A stretch of 55,755 bases of DNA from Caldilineaceae bacterium (GTDB lineage Bacteria > Chloroflexota > Anaerolineae > Caldilineales > Caldilineaceae), in the NCBI GenBank assembly GCA_022821545.1, contig JAJEDJ010000029.1, positions 1-55,755 of the forward strand, read 5' to 3'. The notes beneath the pieces were generated by a model. The model saw only the letters and a list, made by a program, of their open reading frames with translations, did no database searches and was not told the DNA's origin. Below are positions 16,929 through 24,939 of the stretch, in pieces; position 1 is the first letter of the stretch; every line of letters begins with the position of its first letter. Made by a program: the position numbers and the translations under genes.

Positions 16929-18131
16929 TCACCGACCATTGCCGTTCAGGCCGCAATACTCGGCGGCGGTGAGGGCGTAGACCTGCGCGGCCTGCGTCAG
17001 GCGCGAAAGCGATACCCACTCCACATCCGAATGGGCCGTCTCATTGGAGGGGCCGTAGTAGAAAGAAGGCACGCCGCCGAGGTTGACGTACAGGTTGGCG
17101 TCGCCGACGATGCGTTTGCCCGCGATGACCGCCTGGTCGCCATGAACAAAGCGGTGCGCCTGCGCGACCGCCTGCACCGCGGGATCGTCCCCGGGCGTTT
17201 CGAACGGTTCACGTTCGTGGATCATGCTTACGTCCAGCTCCAGCTGCCCGGCCGCGGCGATCGGCGCGGCCAGTTCCCGCAACTCGGCCAGCGCCTCCTC
17301 CGCGCTGGCGCGCGGCCCCCAGCGCAGCGTCCCGCTCAGCCGGCAAAGCAAGGGCGTGCGATTGAAATAGTCGCCTCCCTCCACAATGCCCACGTCGATG
17401 CGCTCCGCCCCCGCCAGGGGGTGCTGGGCGCCGGCGTCCAGTTCCTCCTGGTAGGCGGTAATGCGCTGGATCAGGTCACCGACGAAGCGAATCGGGTTCT
17501 CGCCGAAGGGGACGTAGGTGGTGTGCGTCCCGCCGCGTGGGGAACTGAGTTCGATGTTGAAAACCATCGAGCCCATGCTCATCACCCACAGTTCGTTCCA
17601 GCCTTCGCCGATCAGGATTCTGTCGCCGCCGATGCGTCCGCTCTTGAAGTCCTCGATCAGGGCCAGGGGGCCGTCCTTTTCCGCCTCCGGCTCCTCGTGG
17701 CCGACGATGGCCGAGAGCCAGAGGTCGCCGGCCAGGCTGATGCCAGATGATTTGAGCGCCCGCAGCGCGCCCAGCTTGGCGGCCATCGCTCCCTTCATAT
17801 CGGTGGCGCCGCGCCCGTAGAGGCGGTCTCCCTCGCGGCGGCAGGGTACGCAGTCGCCGATCGGGATCGTGTCCAGGTGCCCGTTCAGCATCAGGCTGGG
17901 GCCGTTGCCCGTCCCCGCCAGCCGCGCGTAGATGTTGTAGCGTTCGCCGTTCACCCGGCGCAGGTCGACGTCGAAGTCGAGTTCGCGCAGCTGCGCGGCG
18001 TAGTACTGGCAGACATCCGCCTCCTCCATCGTCACGCTGGGGATCTCCACCATCGCCTGCGCCTGCCGGGCGATCCACTCGCCGTCAACCGCGTCCTTCA
18101 GGGCTGTCCACTGCTCCTGGTTCTGTTTCAT
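16929..18131 (-). CDS. M20-family metallopeptidase (ArgE/DapE/CPG2 type)
   Basis: A 400-residue di-zinc amidohydrolase. 'LMLNGHLDTIPIGD' gives the first His and the Asp; 'LYGRGATDMKGAMAAKLGAL' the bridging Asp; 'AIVGHEEPEAEKDG' the Glu pair (general base and ligand); and 'SNETAHSDVEW' the last His. Between them lies the lid/dimerisation domain. The family removes acyl or amino-acid groups (acetylornithine, succinyl-diaminopimelate, acyl amino acids, peptides); it cannot be narrowed here. The ribosome site before ATG 18131 is weak (AGAGAATAAAG). Confidence 0.9.
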   Translation of the reverse strand: MKQNQEQWTALKDAVDGEWIARQAQAMVEIPSVTMEEADVCQYYAAQLRELDFDVDLRRVNGERYNIYARLAGTGNGPSLMLNGHLDTIPIGDCVPCRREGDRLYGRGATDMKGAMAAKLGALRALKSSGISLAGDLWLSAIVGHEEPEAEKDGPLALIEDFKSGRIGGDRILIGEGWNELWVMSMGSMVFNIELSSPRGGTHTTYVPFGENPIRFVGDLIQRITAYQEELDAGAQHPLAGAERIDVGIVEGGDYFNRTPLLCRLSGTLRWGPRASAEEALAELRELAAPIAAAGQLELDVSMIHEREPFETPGDDPAVQAVAQAHRFVHGDQAVIAGKRIVGDANLYVNLGGVPSFYYGPSNETAHSDVEWVSLSRLTQAAQVYALTAAEYCGLNGNGR

Positions 18132-18170
18132 CTTTATTCTCTGTGAAATCGGGGGACACGAAAGGATACT

Positions 18171-18299
18171 TCAGGATAAGCATTCAAACAACGCCTGCAC
18201 ATACGGAAGCCAGACGCAAACCCCTGCGATTCCTGTAAGCCACTTAATCTGCCGAAGCTCACTCTTAATTTCGTTCATCTCTCTTGAGAACCCGTCCAT
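18171..18299 (-). CDS. Possible 42-residue small protein with one hydrophobic stretch
   Basis: A short frame (ATG 18297-18299 to TGA 18171-18173) with an excellent ribosome site (GGGAGG, about 10 nt upstream) and a plausible promoter 98 nt upstream. The peptide starts MDGFSREMNEIKSELRQIKW and then turns hydrophobic (LTGIAGVCVWLPYVQALF), a layout common to small bacterial membrane proteins that follow a short amphipathic helix. It lies in a lower-GC spacer. It is equally possible that this is the tail of a decayed gene. No family is recognised. Confidence 0.45.
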   Translation of the reverse strand: MDGFSREMNEIKSELRQIKWLTGIAGVCVWLPYVQALFECLS

Positions 18300-18396
18300 C
18301 TATTTCTATCCTCCCGTTTTGCGCGGTTAGCGTATCGGCAATGCAATGTCCTGATGCATCAATGATGTGCAGAACCGATTTTCGACTCAGAAATAT

Positions 18397-18425
18397 ACTA
18401 TACACACGTAGAAGGAAACATACAA
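18397..18425 (-). promoter_or_regulatory. Candidate sigma-70 promoter for the small ORF
   Basis: On the - strand TTGTAT (18420-18425) and TATAGT (18397-18402) stand 17 nt apart. The -10 has five of six consensus bases and the -35 only about half. It would give a leader of roughly 90 nt. Confidence 0.35.
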
Positions 18426-18509
18426 CACAATGTATCGGCACCGTGTTCAACTCAAGGCCTTGTAGACAATTCCCTTCTGTATTGCATCTTGGAACGAGTC
18501 GAAGTCAGC

Positions 18510-19694
18510 CTAACACCGACTTTCGGCCAGGCTCCCCGCTGTCTCCGCCAGCAGGTCGATCTCCTCCTCCAGCAGAAAGAAGGGAACGCTGGCCCGCACA
18601 CCGTTGTGGGCGATGGTCAGCGGACGCACGATGATCGGCTTCGGCCGCCGCTCGCGCAGGGCGCGGGTTACCTCTTCGCCGTCCCATCCGGCTACCGAGA
18701 AGGCCGCGAGCGCGGCCGAACGCTCTCCTTCAAGCGGGGTGTGGAGCGTGACGCCGGGAATGGCGCCCAGGGCCTGTTTGAGGCGATCGCTGAGCTGCGC
18801 CGTGCGCGCCCAGATGCACTCCAACCCGATCTCCGTCAGGTAGTCGGCGGCAAAGGCCCACGTATGTACCAGCGGCCACGACCAGGGGCCGTATTCGAAC
18901 CGCTCCGCGCCCTCCTTCAGCGCATAGTCATCAGTATCGTAGCGCAGCCAGGCCTCGGCGCGCCCGCCGGCATAGGTGACCTGCAAGGCATCGAGTCGTT
19001 CAGGACGCACGTAGAGCGCGCCGGCGGCATAGGGAGCGTACATCCATTTATAGGAGAGGATGCCGGCAAAGTCGCAGCCCATCGCCGCCAGGTCGATGGG
19101 AAAGAGGCCCGCCGAGTGGGCGAGATCGATGAAAGTGAGGATGCCGCGCTCCCTCGCCAGCCCGCAGAGTTGCTCGACGGGAAGCCGGAAACCGGTCTCG
19201 GTGGTGACGTGGCTGATCGCGAGCAGGCGTGTGCGCTCGCTGATGCGCGCGGCGAACGCCTCCAGCTGCGCCTCCGGATCGGCCAGCAGCGGCGCCTTGA
19301 CCACCTCGACGCCGTGCCGGTCCCGCAAGTGCAGTGAGGGCAGGTGGAGAGCGGCCTCCTCTTCCTCCGTGATCAGCAACTGGTCCCCGCGCCGCCAGTC
19401 GAGGCCCCGCAGGACCGTCTGATAGCCTTCACTCACCCCGCGCATGACGGCCAGCGTCTCCGGCGCGACGCCGAAAAAGCGCGCCAGCACAGCCTTGGAA
19501 CGGGAGCGCCGCGCGTACTCCTCGTCCGGGTAGACGATGTGCATCGGCCCCCGCGTCGCCAGTTCTTCCATCAGGCGCGCATGTTCGGCGGCGATGGCGC
19601 GCGGGGTTACGCTCACGCCGCCGTTCTGAAACCAGACATACTGCGCCAGCGCGGGGATGTCGGCGCGGATCTTTTCAACTGTCGCGCGCTGCAT
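18510..19694 (-). CDS. Class V aminotransferase (selenocysteine-lyase/epimerase-like)
   Basis: A 394-residue PLP enzyme. 'GVSEGYQTVL' fits the cofactor phosphate loop, 'AISHVTTETGFRLPV' and 'TFIDLAHSAGLFPIDL' carry the PLP-binding Asp, and 'ILSYKWMYAPYAAGALYV' has the Schiff-base Lys. This is the class V set (cysteine desulfurase, isopenicillin-N epimerase, selenocysteine lyase, kynureninase). The desulfurase active-site Cys loop is not evident, so a transaminase, epimerase or lyase is more likely. ATG 19694 is chosen because upstream in-frame sequence is Arg/His-rich shadow of the nitrilase gene. It is the last gene of the 26268-to-18510 operon, 35 bp after the nitrilase gene. Confidence 0.85.
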   Translation of the reverse strand: MQRATVEKIRADIPALAQYVWFQNGGVSVTPRAIAAEHARLMEELATRGPMHIVYPDEEYARRSRSKAVLARFFGVAPETLAVMRGVSEGYQTVLRGLDWRRGDQLLITEEEEAALHLPSLHLRDRHGVEVVKAPLLADPEAQLEAFAARISERTRLLAISHVTTETGFRLPVEQLCGLARERGILTFIDLAHSAGLFPIDLAAMGCDFAGILSYKWMYAPYAAGALYVRPERLDALQVTYAGGRAEAWLRYDTDDYALKEGAERFEYGPWSWPLVHTWAFAADYLTEIGLECIWARTAQLSDRLKQALGAIPGVTLHTPLEGERSAALAAFSVAGWDGEEVTRALRERRPKPIIVRPLTIAHNGVRASVPFFLLEEEIDLLAETAGSLAESRC

Positions 19695-19729
19695 GGGGAG
19701 ATCCCGGAAGTCGGTGTTCGGCAGCCGTC

Positions 19730-20596
19730 TCAGTCGCTGGCCGCTGCCGGCTGCGGTTCGAGCAGCTCGTGATACGTGTCCGGACGCCGCATTCCCAGGT
19801 AGCAGTCCTTGAGCGTCGGATAGCGCTCCTTGATCTCGCCGCTGTACCACGTCTCGTAGCCGGCATCGAGGTCGACGTCCGCGAAAGTGAGGCCGGGCCG
19901 GTGTGACGTGTTCGCCAGCGTCCGGCCGTACGGGTCGACGATGCGCGAATGGCCCATGGAGCGGCCCGCCAGGAACGGCTGCATCACGAAATGGGAGGAG
20001 GCCAGGTAGACCTGGTTGTCGATGGCGCGGGCGTTGACGATCGACTCGATGTGGTCGCCTGTGTAGTCGATGCACATGGTGGGGAAGAGCAGCAAATGCG
20101 CCCCCTTCAGCGCCAGGATGCGCCACATCTCTGGATAGTGAATATCCATGCAGATGCCCATGCCCACCCGGCCGAAATCACACTCGAAGACCGGGTAGCC
20201 CAAGTCGCCCGGCAGCACCTCGTCCTCTTCGCCGGGAGCCAGGTGCATCTTGCGGTACTTGCCCATCAGGTCCCCCTTGCGGTCCAGGAAGACGCCCGTA
20301 TTGTAGACGTTTTCGCCATCCCGCTCGCGCTGGCTGTAAGCGACATAAAGGTTGTTGTCGCTTGCGCGCTGCGCGAATTGGGCCAGCGTTTCGCCGCCGG
20401 GTATCGGTTCAGGCAGCTGCGGCACGTATTCCGGCGCGCAGCCCACTACGTCAGGCTCCTCGGGCAGGAGGACGATGTCGGCGCGGGCATCGCCGGCGCG
20501 GTCGATCATCTCCAGGCAGCGTTCGATGCAGCGGCTGGGATAGCTGGGCGGATCGTCGTGCAGGATGCTGGCGGTGGCCAGGCGGGCGGGTCTCAT
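19730..20596 (-). CDS. Nitrilase-superfamily carbon-nitrogen hydrolase
   Basis: A 288-residue CN hydrolase. The Glu-Lys-Cys triad is visible: Glu in 'ADIVLLPEEPDVVG', Lys in 'MGKYRKMHLAPGEED' and Cys in 'VGMGICMDIHYPEMWR'. A later segment 'GRSMGHSRIVDPYGRTLA' is typical of amidase or beta-ureidopropionase-like branches, not true nitrilases. It most likely hydrolyses an amide or carbamoyl group. Its ATG overlaps the end of the deacetylase gene by 4 bp (ATGA), so the two are coupled and probably act in sequence. Confidence 0.9.
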   Translation of the reverse strand: MRPARLATASILHDDPPSYPSRCIERCLEMIDRAGDARADIVLLPEEPDVVGCAPEYVPQLPEPIPGGETLAQFAQRASDNNLYVAYSQRERDGENVYNTGVFLDRKGDLMGKYRKMHLAPGEEDEVLPGDLGYPVFECDFGRVGMGICMDIHYPEMWRILALKGAHLLLFPTMCIDYTGDHIESIVNARAIDNQVYLASSHFVMQPFLAGRSMGHSRIVDPYGRTLANTSHRPGLTFADVDLDAGYETWYSGEIKERYPTLKDCYLGMRRPDTYHELLEPQPAAASD

Positions 20597-21594
20597 TGAC
20601 TGGAACCTCCGACGGATAGAGTGACGGGCTGCGACAGGTCCACGGTAACCCGCAGCGTGTCCAGCTTGACGAGCAGCCCGGGCTGGGGCTGGCCGTCGAG
20701 GATGACGACCGGGTTGCGGCGCAGGTTGGGCGGCGTCTTGATGTCAACGGTAACCTGCCGGCTGGCAACCGCGGCCGGCAGATCGCGCAGCTGCAGGCGG
20801 TAGCTCTCCTCCCCCGCCGCGGCCGACACGGTGTCGATCTGCAGATGACGCCGACAGACGATGTAGTCGAGAATCTCCTCGGCGGTCGCGGTCCACACCT
20901 TGTCGCCGCTTTCGATCACGGCGTTCAGCCGCGCGCGGTGCTCGTCGATGTACAGGTCCTTGTTCTCGTGGGGGATGGTCGGCGCCGGACAGTGGCAGTA
21001 GTCGATCACCCAACCCGACTCGCGCTGCGCCTGTGTCAGCCGGTGGTGGGAGTCGAACGCGGCGAAGAGCGGCGTCCACGCCTGGTGCAGGTTGGCGACG
21101 CGGTTGAGGAACCAGAGGTCGGCGTCGGGCCGGTTGATGTCGTCGGTGACCGAAAGCGCGCAGAGGTAGCCGTGCTCCTGCAGCGCCGCGGTGATCTTCG
21201 GCGTGATGTTGGCATTGCTGCCCGGCGCCGTGTAGACCGTCACGCGATGGCCGATCGCGTCCTCCAGCACCGCCTTGGCCTGGCGCACTTCCAGGTCGAT
21301 GTTCTCCTCGACGATGCCGTGCGTCCACGAGTGGTTGCCCACGCCCCAGCCCATGTCGATCAGCTCGCGCAGCCTGTCCGCGCCCATATGATGGTAGCCG
21401 TTGTAGCTGGAGTTGCCCACGCGCCGCACTTCGCCCATCTGCCCCACCACGACCTCCACGTGGCCGGGCAGCCCCAGCTCCTCGTGCAGGGGAACGACAT
21501 GGTCGAACAGCTCCGTGAGCGCCTCGTCGTAAGTGACCGTATAGGCCCACTCCTTGCCGTGCTTAAACGTGGTTGGCGTAATAGGGATACTCAT
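20593..21594 (-). CDS. Polysaccharide-deacetylase (NodB-fold) family protein
   Basis: A 333-residue protein with the NodB deacetylase barrel over residues about 15-190: the first metal/catalytic Asp motif is 'TVTYDEAL' and the HxxxH metal site is 'GVGNHSWTHGIVEEN'. A C-terminal beta domain ('YRLQLRDLPAAVASRQ' onward, about residues 255-333) looks like a carbohydrate-binding or sandwich module. No signal peptide is present, so it acts in the cytoplasm, which argues against chitin or peptidoglycan and for a small imported substrate. It is coupled by overlap to the nitrilase-family gene. Cytoplasmic NodB proteins also include allantoinase-like enzymes (PuuE), which is compatible with the nitrilase neighbour. 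Confidence 0.85.
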   Translation of the reverse strand: MSIPITPTTFKHGKEWAYTVTYDEALTELFDHVVPLHEELGLPGHVEVVVGQMGEVRRVGNSSYNGYHHMGADRLRELIDMGWGVGNHSWTHGIVEENIDLEVRQAKAVLEDAIGHRVTVYTAPGSNANITPKITAALQEHGYLCALSVTDDINRPDADLWFLNRVANLHQAWTPLFAAFDSHHRLTQAQRESGWVIDYCHCPAPTIPHENKDLYIDEHRARLNAVIESGDKVWTATAEEILDYIVCRRHLQIDTVSAAAGEESYRLQLRDLPAAVASRQVTVDIKTPPNLRRNPVVILDGQPQPGLLVKLDTLRVTVDLSQPVTLSVGGSSQ

Positions 21595-21642
21595 GTCAGT
21601 TCCTGTTTCTTGTTTATCGGTCTATCCGTCGTTCACAGACCG

Positions 21643-22899
21643 TCAGGAGATGCGATTGCGCTCCGCCACCGCGCGCACGATCGACGCCGCCAGTTCGCAG
21701 TCCTGCGGCTCGTATTTCTCGCAGAATGAGGACCAGCGCACAAAATTGCGCAGAAAATCGTGGGCGTTGGGGCAGCTTTCCGCGCTGTAATTATACGTGC
21801 GGGAGGCTGGCGGCAGCGCGAACTGATGGGTCCGGTTGCCGGCGCGCTCATGCAAAAAGGTGCAGGCTTGCGGCATCAGGTAGTAGCGGCCCTGCCCCGC
21901 GCCCGGAATGCCGGCGTCGGCCACCTGCTGGGCGAACTCCGCCGGCGTGCAGCCGAAGGCAGTCGCGTCGATGCTGAAACCGGCCATCCAGCAGGAGTAG
22001 ACGTCCATGTAATCGGGAATGGCCAGGGGTGTAATGCCCGGAATCCCGGCCAGCAACTCGCTCAACAGCCGGATCATGCGGTCCCGCTGCGCCACCTGCG
22101 GCTGGATGATCTCAAGCTGGCCGAGCGTTATCGCGGCCGTGGCCTGCGGCATGCGGTAGGCGTACCCCAGCGCGGAGTGGACTCTTCCGAAACCGCCCGG
22201 CGCCATCTCGCCGCCGCGGCTGTGGCCGATAAAGCGCAGCGCTTCGGCCAGCTCGTCGTCATCGGTGACGACACAGCCGCCGACGTCCGAGCCGAGCGTC
22301 TTTTCGGAGTCGAAGGAGAAGCCCGCGGCCTGGGCAAGCGTACCCGCGAAGCGCCCCTTGTAGCGGCCAAAGACCGCCTGGCACACATCCTCGTAGACGA
22401 AGAGCCCGTGCCTGGCCGCCAGCTCGTTGATCGGGTCCATGTCGCAGATGATGCCCGTCTTATGCACAACCAGGACAGCGCGCGTCCGGTCGCTGATACA
22501 GGCTTCGATTGTCTCAGCGCTCACGTTGACGCTGCCCGGCTCCGTGTCGGCGAAGATGGGAATGTAGTTTTCCAGGCAGAGGCCCTGGATCGTGCCGAAA
22601 TCGGTGATCGGGCTGACGATGATCTCGTCGCCCGGTTCAAAGGGGAAGGCCGCGGCCAGAACGCCGAGCGCCGGTGTACAGCCGGGCGTGGCGATGCAGT
22701 GCCGCACGCCCAGTTCGGCGGCAAAGTTCCTCTCGAAGCGCCCGATCATGTCGACCGTGAGGCCGCTGTCCACCACCTCTTGCAGATACGCGGCGCAGTT
22801 CGGCCCCATCGTGCGGGGAAAGGGGGAGGGCAGCGCGGCCTCTTCCCCGTTGAGACTGGCCGCGCCGTACGTCGCGCGTACTCTCGATGCAGTCGTCAT
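21643..22899 (-). CDS. DegT/DnrJ/EryC1/StrS-family aminotransferase
   Basis: A 418-residue PLP-dependent aminotransferase of the sugar-aminotransferase clan. 'FAAELGVRHCIATPGCTPAL' is the cofactor-binding start, 'GLFVYEDVCQAVFGRYKG' has the PLP Asp and stacked residues, and 'FSFDSEKTLGSDVGGCVVT' contains the Schiff-base Lys, as in the 'SFxxxKxLxxGeGG' motif of the family. These enzymes aminate or deaminate keto sugars. ATG 22899 is chosen; a TTG five codons upstream is also possible. It begins 18 bp after the stop of the permease gene, placing it firmly in the importer operon and suggesting that the imported substrate is an amino sugar or cyclitol. Confidence 0.88.
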   Translation of the reverse strand: MTTASRVRATYGAASLNGEEAALPSPFPRTMGPNCAAYLQEVVDSGLTVDMIGRFERNFAAELGVRHCIATPGCTPALGVLAAAFPFEPGDEIIVSPITDFGTIQGLCLENYIPIFADTEPGSVNVSAETIEACISDRTRAVLVVHKTGIICDMDPINELAARHGLFVYEDVCQAVFGRYKGRFAGTLAQAAGFSFDSEKTLGSDVGGCVVTDDDELAEALRFIGHSRGGEMAPGGFGRVHSALGYAYRMPQATAAITLGQLEIIQPQVAQRDRMIRLLSELLAGIPGITPLAIPDYMDVYSCWMAGFSIDATAFGCTPAEFAQQVADAGIPGAGQGRYYLMPQACTFLHERAGNRTHQFALPPASRTYNYSAESCPNAHDFLRNFVRWSSFCEKYEPQDCELAASIVRAVAERNRIS

Positions 22900-22917
22900 T
22901 GTAGATGTTTCCAATTC

Positions 22918-23817
22918 TCAACGTCCTGACAGCCCGGTCAGCAGAATTCCCTCCATGAAATAGCGCTGGGCGGCGAAGAAAAGAATCAGTACCGGGATCA
23001 GCGTCAGCGTCGAAGCGGCCATGAGGTAGTTCCACTGCGTGTACCGTTGATCGCGGAAGAACTGCAGGCCCAGCGCCAGCGTGCGCATGTGCGGCTTGTT
23101 CATATAGATGAGCGGCCCCATAAAATCGTTCCAGTTGGAGAGAACGGTAAAGACCGTGATGACTGCCAGCGGCGCCTTGGAAAAGGGCAGAATGATCTCC
23201 CACCACACGCGCAGGCTGGACGCGCCGTCGATATAGGCCGCCTCGTCGTAGTCGTAGGGCAACGTGAGGTAGAACTGGCGCAAAAGAAAAATATAGAAGG
23301 CGCCCCCGCCGAAAAAGGCAGGCACCGTCAGGGGCAGAAAAGTATTCACCCAGCCCAGGCGGGTGAAGAGGACAAAGGTGGGGATCAGAGTGACGATGCT
23401 CGGCAGCATCATCGTAGAAAGCAGCACCCCGAAAAGGACCTCCCGCTCAGGAAAACGGCGGCGGGCGAAGCCGAAGGCGACCAGGCTGGCCGAGAGAACG
23501 GTGCCGAAGGTTGCCAGGCCGGTGACAACAAGCGTGTTGCGCAGATAGAGAAAGAAAGGGAACTTCTGAATGGCAACCAGATAGTTCGACCAGAGGAAGG
23601 GGCGCGGGATCAGCTCCGGCGGGTAGGCGAAGATCTGCGGCGAATCCTTGAGCGAAGTGCTGATCATCCAGATGTTGGGGAAGAGCAGCACAAGGCAGAC
23701 CAAGCTGAGAAAAAGATAAAGTCCAAGGCGCGCCAACCCGCTCATCGAGAGCCCCGCGGCGCCCTTTTTACGCCCGCCTGTCAATGCAAGAGGAACTTCT
23801 GCGCTTGTCTCAGTCAT
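22918..23817 (-). CDS. ABC sugar importer permease (MalG type)
   Basis: A 299-residue inner-membrane permease with six predicted helices, from 'LYLFLSLVCLVLLFPNIWMI' to 'LTLIPVLILFFAAQRYFMEG'. The EAA loop that contacts the ATPase reads 'YDEAAYIDGASSLRVWWEIILP' (EAAxxDGAxxxxxxxxIxLP). The C terminus 'GILLTGLSGR' is the usual MalG-type ending. ATG 23817 is preferred to an upstream start at 23859, which lies in spacer sequence. It partners the permease at 23894. No ATPase gene accompanies it. Confidence 0.93.
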   Translation of the reverse strand: MTETSAEVPLALTGGRKKGAAGLSMSGLARLGLYLFLSLVCLVLLFPNIWMISTSLKDSPQIFAYPPELIPRPFLWSNYLVAIQKFPFFLYLRNTLVVTGLATFGTVLSASLVAFGFARRRFPEREVLFGVLLSTMMLPSIVTLIPTFVLFTRLGWVNTFLPLTVPAFFGGGAFYIFLLRQFYLTLPYDYDEAAYIDGASSLRVWWEIILPFSKAPLAVITVFTVLSNWNDFMGPLIYMNKPHMRTLALGLQFFRDQRYTQWNYLMAASTLTLIPVLILFFAAQRYFMEGILLTGLSGR

Positions 23818-23893
23818 TGGTAGTTTCTGGTTCTTAGTAACCCCACCCCTACGCCGCAACTCACTAAAAACTGACTACTGAAAACCGCTGCTT

Positions 23894-24805
23894 TCAACGT
23901 TCGGCTTCGTAAAAGACCCAGAGCCGGGCCATGCGCAGCTGGATCACGGTAAAGACCAGAATGATGACAAACAGCACCCACGCCAGCGCCGATGCGTACC
24001 CCATCTTGAAAAAGCGGAAGGCGTTGTTGTAGAGATAAAGGACATAGAACAGGGTCGAGTTGGCCGGGCCGCCGGCGGTAATGATATAGGCGCCGGTGAA
24101 GACCTGAAAAGTGCCGATGATGCCGAGCACCAGGTTGAAAAAGATCAGCGGCGTCATCATGGGCACGGTAATATGGCGGAAACGATGCCACAGATTGGCG
24201 CCGTCAATGCCGGCGGCCTCATAGAGGACGCGGGGCACGTTCTGCAGTCCGGCGAGAAAGATGATGGCGCTGCCGCCGATGCCCCAGAGCCCCATGATCA
24301 CGAATACGAGCTTGGTGATCTTGGGGTTGAACAGCCAGTTGAAGGTGGGCAGACCCAGGGCTTGCAGGACGGCGTTGACCAGGCCGAAATCGCCCGAAAA
24401 GAGCATCCCCCAGGTCAGGGCGCTGGCCACTGCCGGCGTAATGACCGGCAGGTAATAGAGCGTTCGATAGAGATTGATGCCGCGCACCTGCACGCTCAGC
24501 AGCAGGGCCACCAGGAAAGCGACGAACAGGTTCAGTGGGACCGAGAGAATTACGAAGTAGAAGGTGTTATAAAGAGTGAGCCCGAAAAGGCGGTCGTTAA
24601 CGAAGAGCTTGGTGTAGTTGTCCAGCCCCAGCCAGTCCGCGCCGGAGAGCACCGAATACTTGGTGAACGAGAAGTAGATGGAGGCCGCCATCGGCCCAAT
24701 CGTAAAGATCACGAAGCCGGCCAGCCAGGGCAGAATATACAGCCGGCCTTCCCACGCTTCTTTGCGGGCGAGAGGGCCCGGCCTGTGCTTGGTTTGGAGC
24801 GCCAT
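23894..24805 (-). CDS. ABC sugar importer permease (MalF type)
   Basis: A 303-residue permease: an N-terminal 'EGRLYILPWLAGFVIFTIGP' helix, a periplasmic loop, and the EAA motif 'YEAAGIDGANLWHRFRHITVP'. Helices follow the MalF/UgpA pattern, including 'LYRTLYYLPVITPAVASAL' and 'FTGAYIITAGGPANSTLFYV', a characteristic sugar-permease signature. It is the second gene of the operon after the binding protein and forms the channel with the MalG-type subunit at 22918. It must use an ATPase encoded elsewhere. Confidence 0.93.
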   Translation of the reverse strand: MALQTKHRPGPLARKEAWEGRLYILPWLAGFVIFTIGPMAASIYFSFTKYSVLSGADWLGLDNYTKLFVNDRLFGLTLYNTFYFVILSVPLNLFVAFLVALLLSVQVRGINLYRTLYYLPVITPAVASALTWGMLFSGDFGLVNAVLQALGLPTFNWLFNPKITKLVFVIMGLWGIGGSAIIFLAGLQNVPRVLYEAAGIDGANLWHRFRHITVPMMTPLIFFNLVLGIIGTFQVFTGAYIITAGGPANSTLFYVLYLYNNAFRFFKMGYASALAWVLFVIILVFTVIQLRMARLWVFYEAER

Positions 24806-24811
24806 AACTGC

Positions 24812-24870
24812 AGTGGTTAGTGGTCAGTGGCCGGTAGTTGGTAGCCGGCAGTTGGCGGCCCGCGGCAGGT
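24812..24870. repeat. Degenerate short-tandem 'GTGG/GGCAGTTGG' repeat tract
   Basis: The spacer between the binding-protein and permease genes contains repeated words AGTGG, GTCAGTGGCC, GTAGTTGG and GGCAGTTGG in short succession. The same vocabulary occurs in the spacers near 28100, 37530 and 46680, suggesting one family of low-complexity intergenic repeats. Confidence 0.5.
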
Positions 24871-24896
24871 GGTGAGCAGTCAACGGGTGATAGTCA

Positions 24897-24927
24897 GCGG
24901 CCAGCCGTCGCGGAAACGACTGGCCGC
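24897..24927 (-). other. Intercistronic stem-loop after the binding-protein gene
   Basis: GCGGCCAG (24897-24904) pairs with CTGGCCGC (24920-24927); the stem can continue with GTCG/CGAC around a small bulge. It lies 12 bp past the stop codon of the binding-protein gene on the - strand and before the permease gene. Such hairpins commonly protect the binding-protein mRNA and lower permease expression. Confidence 0.6.
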
Positions 24928-24939
24928 CGGTTATTGCGG

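Larger units (their letters stand above)
18132..18509. other. Lower-GC spacer between the M20 gene and the class V aminotransferase
   Basis: About 380 bp, visibly more AT-rich than the flanks. It holds the possible small gene 18171-18299 and its candidate promoter. The frame overlapping it on the same strand (18265-18450) has no ribosome site and is not called. No terminator for the long - strand operon ending at 18510 is obvious. Confidence 0.55.

Noticed and set aside
18265..18450. 61-codon - strand frame in the spacer
   Set aside because: No ribosome site and no recognisable features; it overlaps the better-supported 42-codon frame.
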